This document shows, piece by piece, positions 7,424 through 14,667 of a DNA stretch of 14,970 nucleotides. The first letter of the stretch is position 1. Every line of letters begins with the position of its first letter. Below the pieces are notes generated by a model. The model did no database searches. It saw only the letters and a program-made list of their open reading frames with translations, and was not told where the DNA came from. Position numbers and translations under genes: made by a program. The DNA is from DASYAN01 sp036501345 (lineage in GTDB: Bacteria; Chloroflexota; Ktedonobacteria; Ktedonobacterales; Ktedonobacteraceae): positions 1 through 14,970 of the forward strand of contig DASYAN010000454.1 of NCBI GenBank assembly GCA_036501345.1. Reading direction: 5' to 3'.

Positions 7424-8482
7424 TTAGGAGACCTTTAAATGACCTTGTTGCTCTGGGACATCTTCCCGCAAGTGGCGACGCAAAAAGCTATGGATGACAG
7501 AAGTATAGCGAAGTGGATGATATCCATAAGCCCCACAGTGATTCACCTGCTCCACAAAGTATGTTTCAAGTGCTACACCGTGTGCTTTAGCCTTCGCTAC
7601 AATCTGATATGCATGCTCAATAGGTATCAAGGTATCGCCAGCAGAGTGAATAAGCAAAATTGGGGTGGCTTGTTCGTGCGACGCCTTCTGAGAACGTGCC
7701 CTCCAGCGTTTAAAGGAAGTATCAGGGCGTGCAACTAGGCTAAATCCAAAGCGCACACGAAAGTCGATGGTGCATAGAGCAATTGTACAATGTGCAATAG
7801 CTGGAAAGAGGTGGCGTAATGGCTGGAACAGAGGAAGCCATTGCTTGCTTTGTTCTGCTAGCCAATGACAAACGATACGTCGCATAATATCATCTGAACG
7901 AGCATAGGGGCTATCGGCAATAATAGCGATAACATCAGGATGGGGAGACGCGAGTAAAGCGACCGAAGCTCCCATAGAGAAGCCATGAATGATAATTTTG
8001 CCGGGAAGTGTTTCGGGCTGTTGGCTGGCTGCAAACAGTGCTGCTTCGAGATCACGCACCTCAGCATTGCCTGCACTAGTCAAAACGCTATCACTATCGC
8101 CATGACCACGAAAATCAAAGAAGAACACATTGTATCCAGAGGCATACTCTAATTCTGCCACAGGACGTAAATGGTCACGGGATATTCGATAGCCATGACA
8201 TAACACAATGGTTGGGGCTGGATGCAGTTGTGCCCAGAACTCGCCACACAAAAGAGTGCCATCGGAAGCCTTAAAAAGCAATGAATGTTGAAGAGAAGCC
8301 GGTGGTTCACCAATGGATTCGGGCATGTCCCATGTGAGGTCGATATCCTGTAATGGTGAATGGGGACGTGATAATTCATTAACAAAGAAATGCGCTAAGA
8401 CTGCCAAACTACTAGTGAGCGTGAGCCCAACAATACTTGTGCCGGTAGCGATACCAATCGCCCATCGACGCTGCTCTGACAT
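7424..8482 (-). CDS. Membrane-anchored alpha/beta hydrolase
   Basis: Serine hydrolase of unknown substrate, 352 aa. The ATG at 8482 is chosen because AAGGAGA (8499-8493) precedes it by ten bases and the protein then begins with a short basic N-terminus and one hydrophobic helix (about 8-32); the frame is open further upstream but without ribosome-binding sites. The catalytic domain then faces outward, anchored at the N-terminus. Motifs in order: oxyanion strand IVLCHGY (93-98), FDFRGHGDSD (about 123-132), nucleophile elbow HGFSMGAS with Ser169, acid Asp283 in HSAGDTLIP, and His315 in VNHCGAY. This is the pattern of the alpha/beta hydrolase family annotated as peptidase S9/S15-like or BAAT-like lysophospholipase; esterase is the safest general call. 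It is 162 bp downstream of crtI on the same strand. Confidence 0.85.
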   Translation of the reverse strand: MSEQRRWAIGIATGTSIVGLTLTSSLAVLAHFFVNELSRPHSPLQDIDLTWDMPESIGEPPASLQHSLLFKASDGTLLCGEFWAQLHPAPTIVLCHGYRISRDHLRPVAELEYASGYNVFFFDFRGHGDSDSVLTSAGNAEVRDLEAALFAASQQPETLPGKIIIHGFSMGASVALLASPHPDVIAIIADSPYARSDDIMRRIVCHWLAEQSKQWLPLFQPLRHLFPAIAHCTIALCTIDFRVRFGFSLVARPDTSFKRWRARSQKASHEQATPILLIHSAGDTLIPIEHAYQIVAKAKAHGVALETYFVEQVNHCGAYGYHPLRYTSVIHSFLRRHLREDVPEQQGHLKVS

Positions 8483-8644
8483 AGTCGCTTGTTCTCCTTC
8501 TTGGTTCCTATACTTGACTTCTTTATCAAGCATTGCCAACAGAAACACAAAAAGTTGCACAGGAAGAGGAGTATCCAACAAAAAGAACGCAGTCACCCCT
8601 CTTTCCACGTTGCAAATAGCCGAGCAACCAGCCTGCCAACCACC

Positions 8645-10162
8645 TTAGTGCTCTATTTGTTCTAGAGCTAAATCAGCTTTTTCATCTGCTACCCCGACAC
8701 GACCAATTAGCTGTGCTACTATTTTACCAGAAGTTATGACTCCAGGTAAACCCCCACCGGGATGAGTTCCTGCTCCCACGAAGTACAGATTGGGAATATC
8801 CTCGCTCACATTGTGCGGACGGAACCAAGCTGACTGTGTCAGAATAGGCTCGACAGAAAAAGCACTTCCGAGGTAGCTATTGAGGGTGTCACGAAAGTGG
8901 AGTGGATTAATGATATGTTCGGTAATAATGTGTTGTGATAGTTTAGGTAAGTAGCGCTCCTCCAGGGATCTGACAATTATATCACGATAAAGACGAGACA
9001 TATGTACCCAGTCAATATCACCTGCCAGATTTGGCACAGGAGAAAGGACATACCAGCAATCGCAGCCAGTGGGAGCCAGAGATGCATCTGTAGCAGTTGG
9101 GCGGTGTAAGTAGAGCGAAAAATCTGGTGCCAGTATCTTTCGTTTGAAAATATCATCCAGGAGATTTTTATAGCGAGGTCCCATTAAGATTTCGTGATGT
9201 GCTATATTCTCATATTTGCGATCAGTGCCGAAGTAGATTACAAAGAGCGACATGGCATAGCGCATCCCTGCGATTTTGTGGTTGGTATTCTTGCGCCGAA
9301 AACGTGCTGGGATCAGGTTGAGATAGGTAAATGCGACATCGGCATTGCTGACAAGTGTTCTTGCTAGTAGCATCTCGCCATTTTTGATACGTACTCCTTG
9401 CGCATAACCAGTCTGTTCATTGACAACAATTTCAGAAACCTCCGCATTGAGGATTAGCTTGCCACCCATATCCTTGAAAAGCTGTACTAAAGCACGCACC
9501 AGAGCACCAGTGCCGCCCATCGCAAACCAGATCCCAAAGCGCATTTCTAGGATGTGGATCAAGGCGTAGATTGATGAACTTTGAAATGGATTGCCGCCGA
9601 TCAGAAGTGGATGAAAGCTGAAAACCTGACGTAGGCGTGGGTCTTTGATATACTGATTCACGAAAGCGGCCACTGACTTGTGTGCTTGCAGGCGTACTAG
9701 ATCGGGGACCACTTTGAGCATATCGGAGAACTTTGTGAATGGTTGATCGATAAGTTCGAAGCCCTTTTGGTAGATCTTCTCAACCTCTTTGGCATAGCGC
9801 AAGTAGCCATCGACGTCCGCAGGATTGAAGGCGTGGATCTGGCGCAGAATGCTCTCACGATCGGCATTGTAGCGGAAAATTGATCCATCTTCGAAACGAA
9901 TATTATAGAATGGGTCAACAGGAACCAGCTTAACGTAATCTGCCGTCTTCTTCCCGCATAGCGAAAAGAGTTCATCAATCAGCCAGGGAGCTGTGATAAT
10001 GGTTGGGCCAGCGTCGAAGGTAAAACCATCCTGTTCATAGACATACGCCCGTCCGCCTGGCTTATCGCGCTTTTCAACAATGGTTACCCTATGACCCTGG
10101 GCTTGTAAGCGAATAGCTGCAGAGAGGCCACCAAAACCGCTACCAATAACAAGAATATCCAT
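8645..10162 (-). CDS. crtI: Phytoene desaturase (carotenoid biosynthesis)
   Basis: FAD-dependent desaturase that introduces conjugated double bases-pairs of electrons chemistry (C=C bonds) into phytoene on the way to coloured carotenoids; 505 aa, typical for bacterial CrtI. The N-terminus is the dinucleotide fold VIGSGFGGLSAA (Gly7, Gly9, Gly12) with the acidic strand end at TIVEK. DKPGGRAYVYEQDGFTFDAGP is the usual second conserved block (broken here only by reading). The C-terminal signature YFVGAGTHPGGGLPG...TSGK (460-480) fits the carotenoid desaturase pattern. An in-frame GTG at 10165 immediately precedes the chosen ATG at 10162. TATAAT ends seven bases before that ATG, so the mRNA is probably leaderless. 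No phytoene synthase is adjacent, so the rest of the pathway lies elsewhere. Related C30 desaturases (CrtN) are the main alternative. Confidence 0.93.
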   Translation of the reverse strand: MDILVIGSGFGGLSAAIRLQAQGHRVTIVEKRDKPGGRAYVYEQDGFTFDAGPTIITAPWLIDELFSLCGKKTADYVKLVPVDPFYNIRFEDGSIFRYNADRESILRQIHAFNPADVDGYLRYAKEVEKIYQKGFELIDQPFTKFSDMLKVVPDLVRLQAHKSVAAFVNQYIKDPRLRQVFSFHPLLIGGNPFQSSSIYALIHILEMRFGIWFAMGGTGALVRALVQLFKDMGGKLILNAEVSEIVVNEQTGYAQGVRIKNGEMLLARTLVSNADVAFTYLNLIPARFRRKNTNHKIAGMRYAMSLFVIYFGTDRKYENIAHHEILMGPRYKNLLDDIFKRKILAPDFSLYLHRPTATDASLAPTGCDCWYVLSPVPNLAGDIDWVHMSRLYRDIIVRSLEERYLPKLSQHIITEHIINPLHFRDTLNSYLGSAFSVEPILTQSAWFRPHNVSEDIPNLYFVGAGTHPGGGLPGVITSGKIVAQLIGRVGVADEKADLALEQIEH

Positions 10163-10178
10163 CACTTCTATTATACCA
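10163..10178 (-). promoter_or_regulatory. Extended -10 promoter giving a leaderless crtI transcript
   Basis: On the minus strand TGGTATAAT, a perfect TGnTATAAT extended -10 (hexamer 10175-10170), is followed by seven bases and then the crtI ATG. Transcription would start at or one base before the A of ATG. No Shine-Dalgarno fits between, and no good -35 is visible, as expected for extended -10 promoters. Confidence 0.65.
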
Positions 10179-10245
10179 CGACTGACCTTGTCCCTTTAGT
10201 TCAGAGTGCAAAGGTGTGTCTGCAGTATGTGGAGTGAGAGTCTGG

Positions 10246-11865
10246 CTAAGGCCATTCGAATCTCTGGACATTAGCAGCCTGAGGCGTCACATTCCAGCTC
10301 CCGTAGTCACCACTAGAATAGTCACATTGATGATGCCGATAGCTACAGTAGGTGCCTGAAATACTACCATCAGACTGAAACTGACCTTTAAAGAAAAGTG
10401 GCAGACTACTATCGCTGCTGGGGATCAGGAAGCGTATTTTGTTATTAGTGGTCATCTTTCCAGTGAAATAGCCACTATCAATAGAGCTCGATTGCATCGC
10501 ATAATAGCTGTTATTGGCTGAAACCTCTTTCACTGTGTAGTAGCCGCTAATCTGCGACTCATCCTGTCTTATCTGCCAAAGTGATAGTGTGGCATCCATG
10601 TTCCTCAAAGTGCTATGTATTGTTCCAGTGTAACTGAGAGCTAGGCTCAGGTTGTTATCTGTTATAGCGGGAGGAGGAGTATCTGGCGTCGGTATAACAG
10701 GAGTAGCTGATGGTTGTGATTTGGATACGATCAATGAACCCTCCGGCAATAGTCTGGCATGTTTCGTCCCTGACCATATACCAAGAGATCCCATTGCTAC
10801 GCCCGATGATAACGCAATGAGGATTAGTACAACGAGACCGACCAGCAGAGGCTGTACACCTGCTTTCTTGCGAGGATGGGGACCTTTCCAGACCTTTCCA
10901 CTAGCAGAAGATGGCATCTCTGCAACAGCCGAAGCAACATTAGAAGGGTATAGCAGATCTGCAACGGTAGTTGTGGATGATAAGTTTCTAGACGGTCCTA
11001 GGTTTTTAGGATCAGGCTCTTGTACCTCATTGATATGAGCCTGTAACGCTTCCCAGAACTCTTGAACAGTGGCAAAGCGGTCACTGCTGTTGACCGCCAT
11101 AGCGCGTTGGAGTACATCTGCAATAGCAGTAGAAACAGAGGGAGCAATCTCATTAGCAGATACTAGCGGATCTGCTCTTTTTGCGCTTAAGCGAGTGATA
11201 CGGTACAGAGCATCTATTGGAACTTCACCTGTCAGCAGCGTATAGAAGGTAGCGCCAAGACCGTAGATATCGGTTTGCATACTTGTGCCGTATACATATT
11301 GTTCTGGAGCGCCATAACCGGGGGAACAATGACGTACCACAGCTGTTGTTGAGTCCTGACTGTACTCTTTAGCGATACCGAAATCTACTAGCATCGCCCC
11401 ATCTTCCAAAGAGGATACTATGACGTTGGCAGGTTTGATATCGCGATGAATGATTGGAGGCTGTTGAGTATGTAAGTAGCTTACAGCCTCCATAATTGGT
11501 GCCATGATGTTCAATGCTTGTGATAAAGAGAAGCGTTTTTCCGGTTGTTGCAAGCGCAATTGCTCCAGATTTGGCCCCTCAATATAATCCATCAAGATGT
11601 AGACGCGATTATTTTTCCCATCTTCGAACACGCGATAGACTCGTGGCAAGGCTGGATGATCCAATCGGCGGAGAATCTCACCTTCGAACAAAAAGTCCTC
11701 TTGCTGATGCCTGTTGGGATCAACAACTTCTTTGAGCGCGAAGACATTTCCTTTGACTCGCCGATCACGCACACGATAGACTGCACCGAAACCACCCTGA
11801 CCGAGCAACTCTTCAACGATGTAGCGCTCATGCACTACCTTGCCTTTTAGAACGATTGTCTTCAC
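10246..11865 (-). CDS. Transmembrane Ser/Thr protein kinase with external beta-rich domain
   Basis: Eukaryote-like (Hanks-type) kinase, 539 aa. The GTG at 11865 is preferred to the GTG at 11877 because GTGAGG (11877-11872) is then the ribosome-binding site with six-base spacing. Kinase domain 15-275: glycine loop GQGGFG (22-27), Lys45 in ALKE, catalytic HRDIKPAN with Asp142, DFG (161-163), and activation-loop end GAPEQ. All catalytic residues are present. A juxtamembrane linker rich in Ser/Thr leads to one membrane helix (about 339-362), then a Ser/Thr/Pro stalk and a beta-rich external domain (about 405-530) with repeated aromatic-glycine turns (SGYYTV, SGYFTG, SGTYCS) and two cysteines (Cys507, Cys514) that could form a disulfide. 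There are no PASTA repeats. It probably senses an extracellular or envelope signal. It sits between crtI and the NADH dehydrogenase gene. Confidence 0.93.
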   Translation of the reverse strand: MKTIVLKGKVVHERYIVEELLGQGGFGAVYRVRDRRVKGNVFALKEVVDPNRHQQEDFLFEGEILRRLDHPALPRVYRVFEDGKNNRVYILMDYIEGPNLEQLRLQQPEKRFSLSQALNIMAPIMEAVSYLHTQQPPIIHRDIKPANVIVSSLEDGAMLVDFGIAKEYSQDSTTAVVRHCSPGYGAPEQYVYGTSMQTDIYGLGATFYTLLTGEVPIDALYRITRLSAKRADPLVSANEIAPSVSTAIADVLQRAMAVNSSDRFATVQEFWEALQAHINEVQEPDPKNLGPSRNLSSTTTVADLLYPSNVASAVAEMPSSASGKVWKGPHPRKKAGVQPLLVGLVVLILIALSSGVAMGSLGIWSGTKHARLLPEGSLIVSKSQPSATPVIPTPDTPPPAITDNNLSLALSYTGTIHSTLRNMDATLSLWQIRQDESQISGYYTVKEVSANNSYYAMQSSSIDSGYFTGKMTTNNKIRFLIPSSDSSLPLFFKGQFQSDGSISGTYCSYRHHQCDYSSGDYGSWNVTPQAANVQRFEWP

Positions 11866-11938
11866 TTCACGCCTCACTTTGTCTTAGTATCCAGTACTCA
11901 CAGCATCTACATTTCCTACATGGCGAATAAGAGAAGTG

Positions 11939-11944
11939 ATTATA
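11939..11944 (-). promoter_or_regulatory. Possible -10 box of the Ser/Thr kinase gene
   Basis: TATAAT on the minus strand (11944-11939), about 70 bases before the GTG start at 11865, overlapping the intergenic side of the ndh stop codon. The expected -35 region (TACCAA at 17 bases) is poor, so this is tentative. Confidence 0.4.
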
Positions 11945-11947
11945 TGC

Positions 11948-13279
11948 TCATACTAGCTCCTTTGGTAGTTCTTTGACCTTTGTCCGCGTAGATTTGTCAA
12001 AGGTGATTAAGCGAGCACCACGTTGATATGTCAAGAATCCCCACGTGGTCTGGAATGTAACTAGGAAGCGGTTACGAAACCCAACTAGAAACAATACGTG
12101 AACGGAGATCCAGAATAGCCAACCTAAGAGTCCGCTAAAGCGGACCCAGCCTAGGTCTGCAATGCCATATGAACGCCCAACGGTGGCAAGATTCCCTTTA
12201 TTATGATAGTGAAATGGTGAGAGAGGTGTGCCCTGATTTGTGACTTGCTGGATAATCAGTGATGCGGCATATTTACCCTCTTGTACTGCGGCAGGAGCAA
12301 TGCTTGGCACTGGTTTACCATCCTGCATCAGTGAGGAGGTATCACCAACCACGAAAATGTTGGGATGGCCGGGAACCGTAAGATCCTTGTTTACTTTAAC
12401 GCGCCCGGCACGGTCTACCTCGGCGTTCAACCACTCTCCGGCAGACGATGCTGCGACACCAGCGGTCCAGATCACCGTTTTCGCTTCTAGCAGTTTACCT
12501 CCGATCACTACACCATCTTCTGTGACATCTTCTACAGCAGAATTAGTGCGTACCTCTACCCCCAGGTGATTGAGCGCCTTATGTGCTTTGGCGGCCAGCT
12601 GCTTATCGAAAGGTGGGAGTATGCGAGGCTGAGCTTCAACCAGAATAATGCGTGCCTCTTTGGGATCAATATTCCTAAAATCTCGGGCTAGGGCAACATG
12701 CGCAAGTTCGGCAATTGCCCCTGCCATCTCGACACCTGTTGGACCTGCACCGATCAATACAAAGGTGAGTAAGGCCTTATGTCGCTCATGATCAGTCTCC
12801 ATCTCGGCCTCTTCGAAGGCGAGCAATATTTTGCGACGCACAGTTGTAGCATCAACAATCGATTTGAGTCCGGGTGCATATGGAGCCCATTCATCATGAC
12901 CAAAATAGCTGTGACTTGCTCCTGTTGCGACAATCAGATAATCATAGGGGATCATGCGATCAGCAGTTACTACCCACTGTTGCTTGGTATCAATACCCGT
13001 CACTTCAGCAAGCACAACGACAGTGTTTTTTTGCTTTCTGAGCACATGACGAATTGGCGCAGAGATATCAGCCGGAGACAGAACTGCAGTAGCTACTTGA
13101 TATAACAGTGGTTGAAACAAGTGATGATTATTGCGATCAATCACGGTGACATTGACTGGAGCATTCTTGAACGCTTGAGCTGCGCTAATGCCACCAAAGC
13201 CAGCACCGATAATAACGACGTGAGGTTTTTTTTCTGGGGCCGTAGCAACCGTCCCCTTTGTAGTACTCAAAGTGTTCAT
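11948..13279 (-). CDS. ndh: Type II NADH:quinone oxidoreductase (NDH-2)
   Basis: Single-subunit, non-proton-pumping respiratory NADH dehydrogenase that reduces membrane quinone; 443 aa, standard length. FAD-binding GAGFGGISAA (25-34) is followed by FQPLLYQVATAVLSPADIS, a characteristic NDH-2 segment. The second dinucleotide fold GAGPTGVEMAG (177-187) binds NADH, NIFVVGDTSS (307-316) contacts FAD, and APAAVQEG (328-335) carries the conserved Gln of the quinone site. A hydrophobic C-terminal stretch, FSGLLGWLFWISVHVLFLVGF (381-401, given as position and ends F381, F401), anchors it to the membrane. The ATG at 13279 is preceded by a purine-rich GGGAGAAGAGA region. The gene has a long upstream gap with two tandem hairpins and a 22-base inverted repeat, which may regulate it. 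It is followed after 82 bp by the kinase gene. Confidence 0.94.
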   Translation of the reverse strand: MNTLSTTKGTVATAPEKKPHVVIIGAGFGGISAAQAFKNAPVNVTVIDRNNHHLFQPLLYQVATAVLSPADISAPIRHVLRKQKNTVVVLAEVTGIDTKQQWVVTADRMIPYDYLIVATGASHSYFGHDEWAPYAPGLKSIVDATTVRRKILLAFEEAEMETDHERHKALLTFVLIGAGPTGVEMAGAIAELAHVALARDFRNIDPKEARIILVEAQPRILPPFDKQLAAKAHKALNHLGVEVRTNSAVEDVTEDGVVIGGKLLEAKTVIWTAGVAASSAGEWLNAEVDRAGRVKVNKDLTVPGHPNIFVVGDTSSLMQDGKPVPSIAPAAVQEGKYAASLIIQQVTNQGTPLSPFHYHNKGNLATVGRSYGIADLGWVRFSGLLGWLFWISVHVLFLVGFRNRFLVTFQTTWGFLTYQRGARLITFDKSTRTKVKELPKELV

Positions 13280-13298
13280 AAAGTGTCTCTTCTCCCTT

Positions 13299-13338
13299 GT
13301 CTCGGCGGAGAGACATTGCTTGGTTCACCTGCGAACCA
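13299..13338 (-). promoter_or_regulatory. Two tandem hairpins in the ndh leader
   Basis: GTCTC (13299-13303) pairs with GAGAC (13310-13314), and TGGTTC (13321-13326) pairs with GAACCA (13333-13338), each with a six-base loop. Both lie 20-60 bases upstream of the ndh ATG and would be in its 5' untranslated region. A weak TATAGT (13350-13345) lies just upstream. Confidence 0.45.
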
Positions 13339-13430
13339 CTAGCGACTATATGAAGCCAATCAGATAATGCTGGCACTTGAATTATGTATTGCCAGCTAGC
13401 CTATTCTACTTGCTACTAGCTAGCTTACCA

Positions 13431-13452
13431 TGTTTTGTGTAAGAACAAAACA
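13431..13452. promoter_or_regulatory. Perfect inverted repeat upstream of ndh, candidate operator
   Basis: TGTTTTGT (13431-13438), six bases, ACAAAACA (13445-13452): a perfect 8+8 dyad with the size and spacing of a dimeric repressor site. It lies about 150 bp upstream of the ndh start. The AT-rich ends without a T-run argue against a terminator. Confidence 0.45.
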
Positions 13453-13549
13453 CCTTTGAGCACTTATTATTCTTTTTGTTGAGTATCCAGGCTGTTTATA
13501 GCTAAAATGCCCACATTCAAGGCTTTAGCGTAGAAGTTTTGTCGTTCAC

Positions 13550-13617
13550 TTGTGGCCTATTCGACTTCCTATCTTAGACACGATAATAGGATAGGAAGCT
13601 TTGTATTGAGGCCACAA
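13550..13617. repeat. Long imperfect palindrome
   Basis: TTGTGGCCT (13550-13558) is complementary to AGGCCACAA (13609-13617), and inside it CTTCCTATC (13565-13573) is complementary to GATAGGAAG (13590-13598) around a 16-base loop. The asymmetric internal loop is 6 and 10 bases. This could be a small mobile-repeat remnant, an RNA hairpin or a transcription stop between the four-cysteine gene and ndh. Confidence 0.65.
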
Positions 13618-13672
13618 TATAGCTCTGGCAGGAAATACTCTGCCCCCTTTTATAGAATCCTCTCCTACTTTA

Positions 13673-13704
13673 GTAACGTTACAGCGGCCAAAACGTTACA
13701 GTGG
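13673..13704. repeat. GTAACGTTAC palindrome and AACGTTACAG direct repeat
   Basis: GTAACGTTAC (13673-13682) is a perfect ten-base palindrome. AACGTTACAGCGG (13675-13687) recurs as AACGTTACAGTGG (13692-13704), 12 of 13 bases identical with a 17-bp period. It lies just past the stop of the four-cysteine gene. Confidence 0.55.
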
Positions 13705-13711
13705 AGCAATA

Positions 13712-14119
13712 TTATGAGCATTTTTTGCGATTGATCAAGGAAAGTTCACTGAAAAAGCCTTCCAACGCTTTTGCCAGATCGTGCAACTCTGCTGCCTCCA
13801 CCATAGAAATCTCGTGACCGGGGTGAGCCACATGATGGAGTAATTGTACAGCGGGATGCTTGGCCGAGGATATTTTTTCAGGAGATGAGGGACCAAGCAA
13901 CGAAGCACGCATGGCATCAACGCTCGCATTAACCTGCTCTAACTGTGCAATATCGATAAAGCTTGCAGGTTTGGATATATTTTGTTCTTGTTTTGTACTG
14001 GCATGACTCGTATTCCATTGTCGCTTCGCCTGTTTTCCGGCTGCGCAATAGCAAAAATTCGGGTTGGTAGAATCGGAGTTCAGCAGACCAGTATCATCAC
14101 AAATTGGGCAAATAGGCAT
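13712..14119 (-). CDS. Small protein with N-terminal four-cysteine (zinc ribbon-like) motif
   Basis: Unrecognised 135-aa soluble protein. The ATG at 14119 has GGAGAG (14132-14127) seven bases upstream and a well-placed promoter. The N-terminus MPICPICDDTGLL...FCYCAAG gives Cys4-x2-Cys7 and Cys23-x-Cys25, the spacing of a short treble-clef or DnaJ-like zinc ribbon. A polar Ser/Thr/Gln-rich middle (about 35-55) and a C-terminal helical half (about 55-130) with LEQVNASVDAMRASL and VEAAELHDLAKALEGFF follow. There is no signal peptide or membrane helix. A nucleic-acid or protein-binding adaptor would fit the architecture, but nothing in the context proves it. Monocistronic. Confidence 0.75.
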   Translation of the reverse strand: MPICPICDDTGLLNSDSTNPNFCYCAAGKQAKRQWNTSHASTKQEQNISKPASFIDIAQLEQVNASVDAMRASLLGPSSPEKISSAKHPAVQLLHHVAHPGHEISMVEAAELHDLAKALEGFFSELSLINRKKCS

Positions 14120-14154
14120 AGGTGGTCTCTCCAGTCATGGGGTATAGAGATGAC

Positions 14155-14183
14155 AATATAGCTGTCCTATAGTATACATTCAA
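14155..14183 (-). promoter_or_regulatory. Promoter of the four-cysteine protein gene
   Basis: On the minus strand TTGAAT (14183-14178), a 17-base spacer, then TATATT (14160-14155). Predicted start near 14148, leaving about 28 bases of leader that include the GGAGAG ribosome-binding site. Confidence 0.65.
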
Positions 14184-14446
14184 TTTGTGACATCTCATAG
14201 CCCCAATTTGTACCCATGATAGTCAGAGACGACGATTTATGCTAAACAGCGTGGAGTAGCTCTTCAAGGCCTCCCTTGGCAACTGACTCACCCATTTATA
14301 CGGGAGGCCTGCGCCTCTCCTTGTCGTATTTGCATAATCTTGCATTTTAAGAAAAGCTCCTTTTAACAAGGAACCATAAACTATCAGTTTGATGTTGTCA
14401 ATAAGCTCGATGATAGAGATTTCATTATCTCTGGAGATAGAAGATG
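14184..14446. other. Intergenic region with inverted repeats, no secure gene
   Basis: AGGCCTCCC (14267-14275) and GGGAGGCCT (14302-14310) form a perfect 9-bp inverted repeat around 26 bases. AGAGAT (14416-14421) and ATCTCT (14428-14433) form a second hairpin. A minus-strand frame of 76 codons (14453 to 14223) exists, but its ATG lies inside a tandem repeat and lacks a ribosome-binding site, so it is not called a gene. Confidence 0.45.
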
Positions 14447-14475
14447 CTGACATCTTGCTGACATCTTGCTGACAT
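14447..14475 (+). promoter_or_regulatory. CTGACAT direct-repeat array, 11-bp period (PhoB-type site?)
   Basis: CTGACATCTTG occurs twice in tandem (14447-14457, 14458-14468) and a third CTGACAT follows (14469-14475): three heptamers each spaced by four bases. The PhoB site of E. coli has the same layout, CTGTCAT with four-base spacers and 11-bp period, differing at one base of the heptamer. Binding by a PhoB/OmpR-family regulator is inferred. Confidence 0.5.
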
Positions 14476-14526
14476 ATAAAAAATATACCCCTGAAAGTGG
14501 GAATTTTGCCTATACAATTGATGATC

Positions 14527-14554
14527 TTAACAATGTGTTAACATTCCCTTAACA
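14527..14554 (+). promoter_or_regulatory. TTAACA direct-repeat array, 11-bp period (Pho box-like)
   Basis: TTAACA at 14527-14532, 14538-14543 and 14549-14554, exactly 11 bp apart. This matches the PhoP box of Bacillus (TTAACA-like hexamers with about five-base spacers). TAATAT at 14566-14571 is a possible -10 just downstream, so the array would sit where an activator contacts polymerase. Confidence 0.55.
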
Positions 14555-14667
14555 TATTTGTGTTGTAATATTAATGAGTTTAAAAAAACTGTTCCTGTAA
14601 ATATAAAATTTTCAATGTGTATAACTTTACAGTACTCGAAATCATACTACTTTTGAGTGGAGGATTT

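Larger units (their letters stand above)
13339..13711. other. Intergenic region upstream of ndh, rich in inverted repeats
   Basis: No gene supported. It contains AGCTAGC-type palindromes near 13394-13425, a perfect TGTTTTGT-N6-ACAAAACA inverted repeat (13431-13452), a 68-base imperfect palindrome (13550-13617) and the palindrome GTAACGTTAC within a 17-bp-spaced direct repeat (13673-13704). These are listed separately. Confidence 0.6.

Noticed and set aside
8313..8648. 111-codon plus-strand frame opposite the hydrolase start
   Set aside because: Antisense shadow of a gene with intact catalytic motifs, without its own start signal.
10652..11038. 128-codon plus-strand frame opposite the kinase linker
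   Set aside because: Antisense shadow of the Ser/Thr kinase membrane and linker region.
13431..13452. Inverted repeat considered as a Rex operator
   Set aside because: The sequence does not match TTGTGA-N6-TCACAA, so only a generic operator is proposed.
14223..14453. 76-codon minus-strand frame
   Set aside because: The ATG lies in the CTGACATCTTG tandem repeat, no Shine-Dalgarno is present, and the frame covers inverted repeats.
14447..14475. Tandem repeats considered as a CRISPR array
   Set aside because: Units are 11 bp and directly adjacent with no unique spacers.
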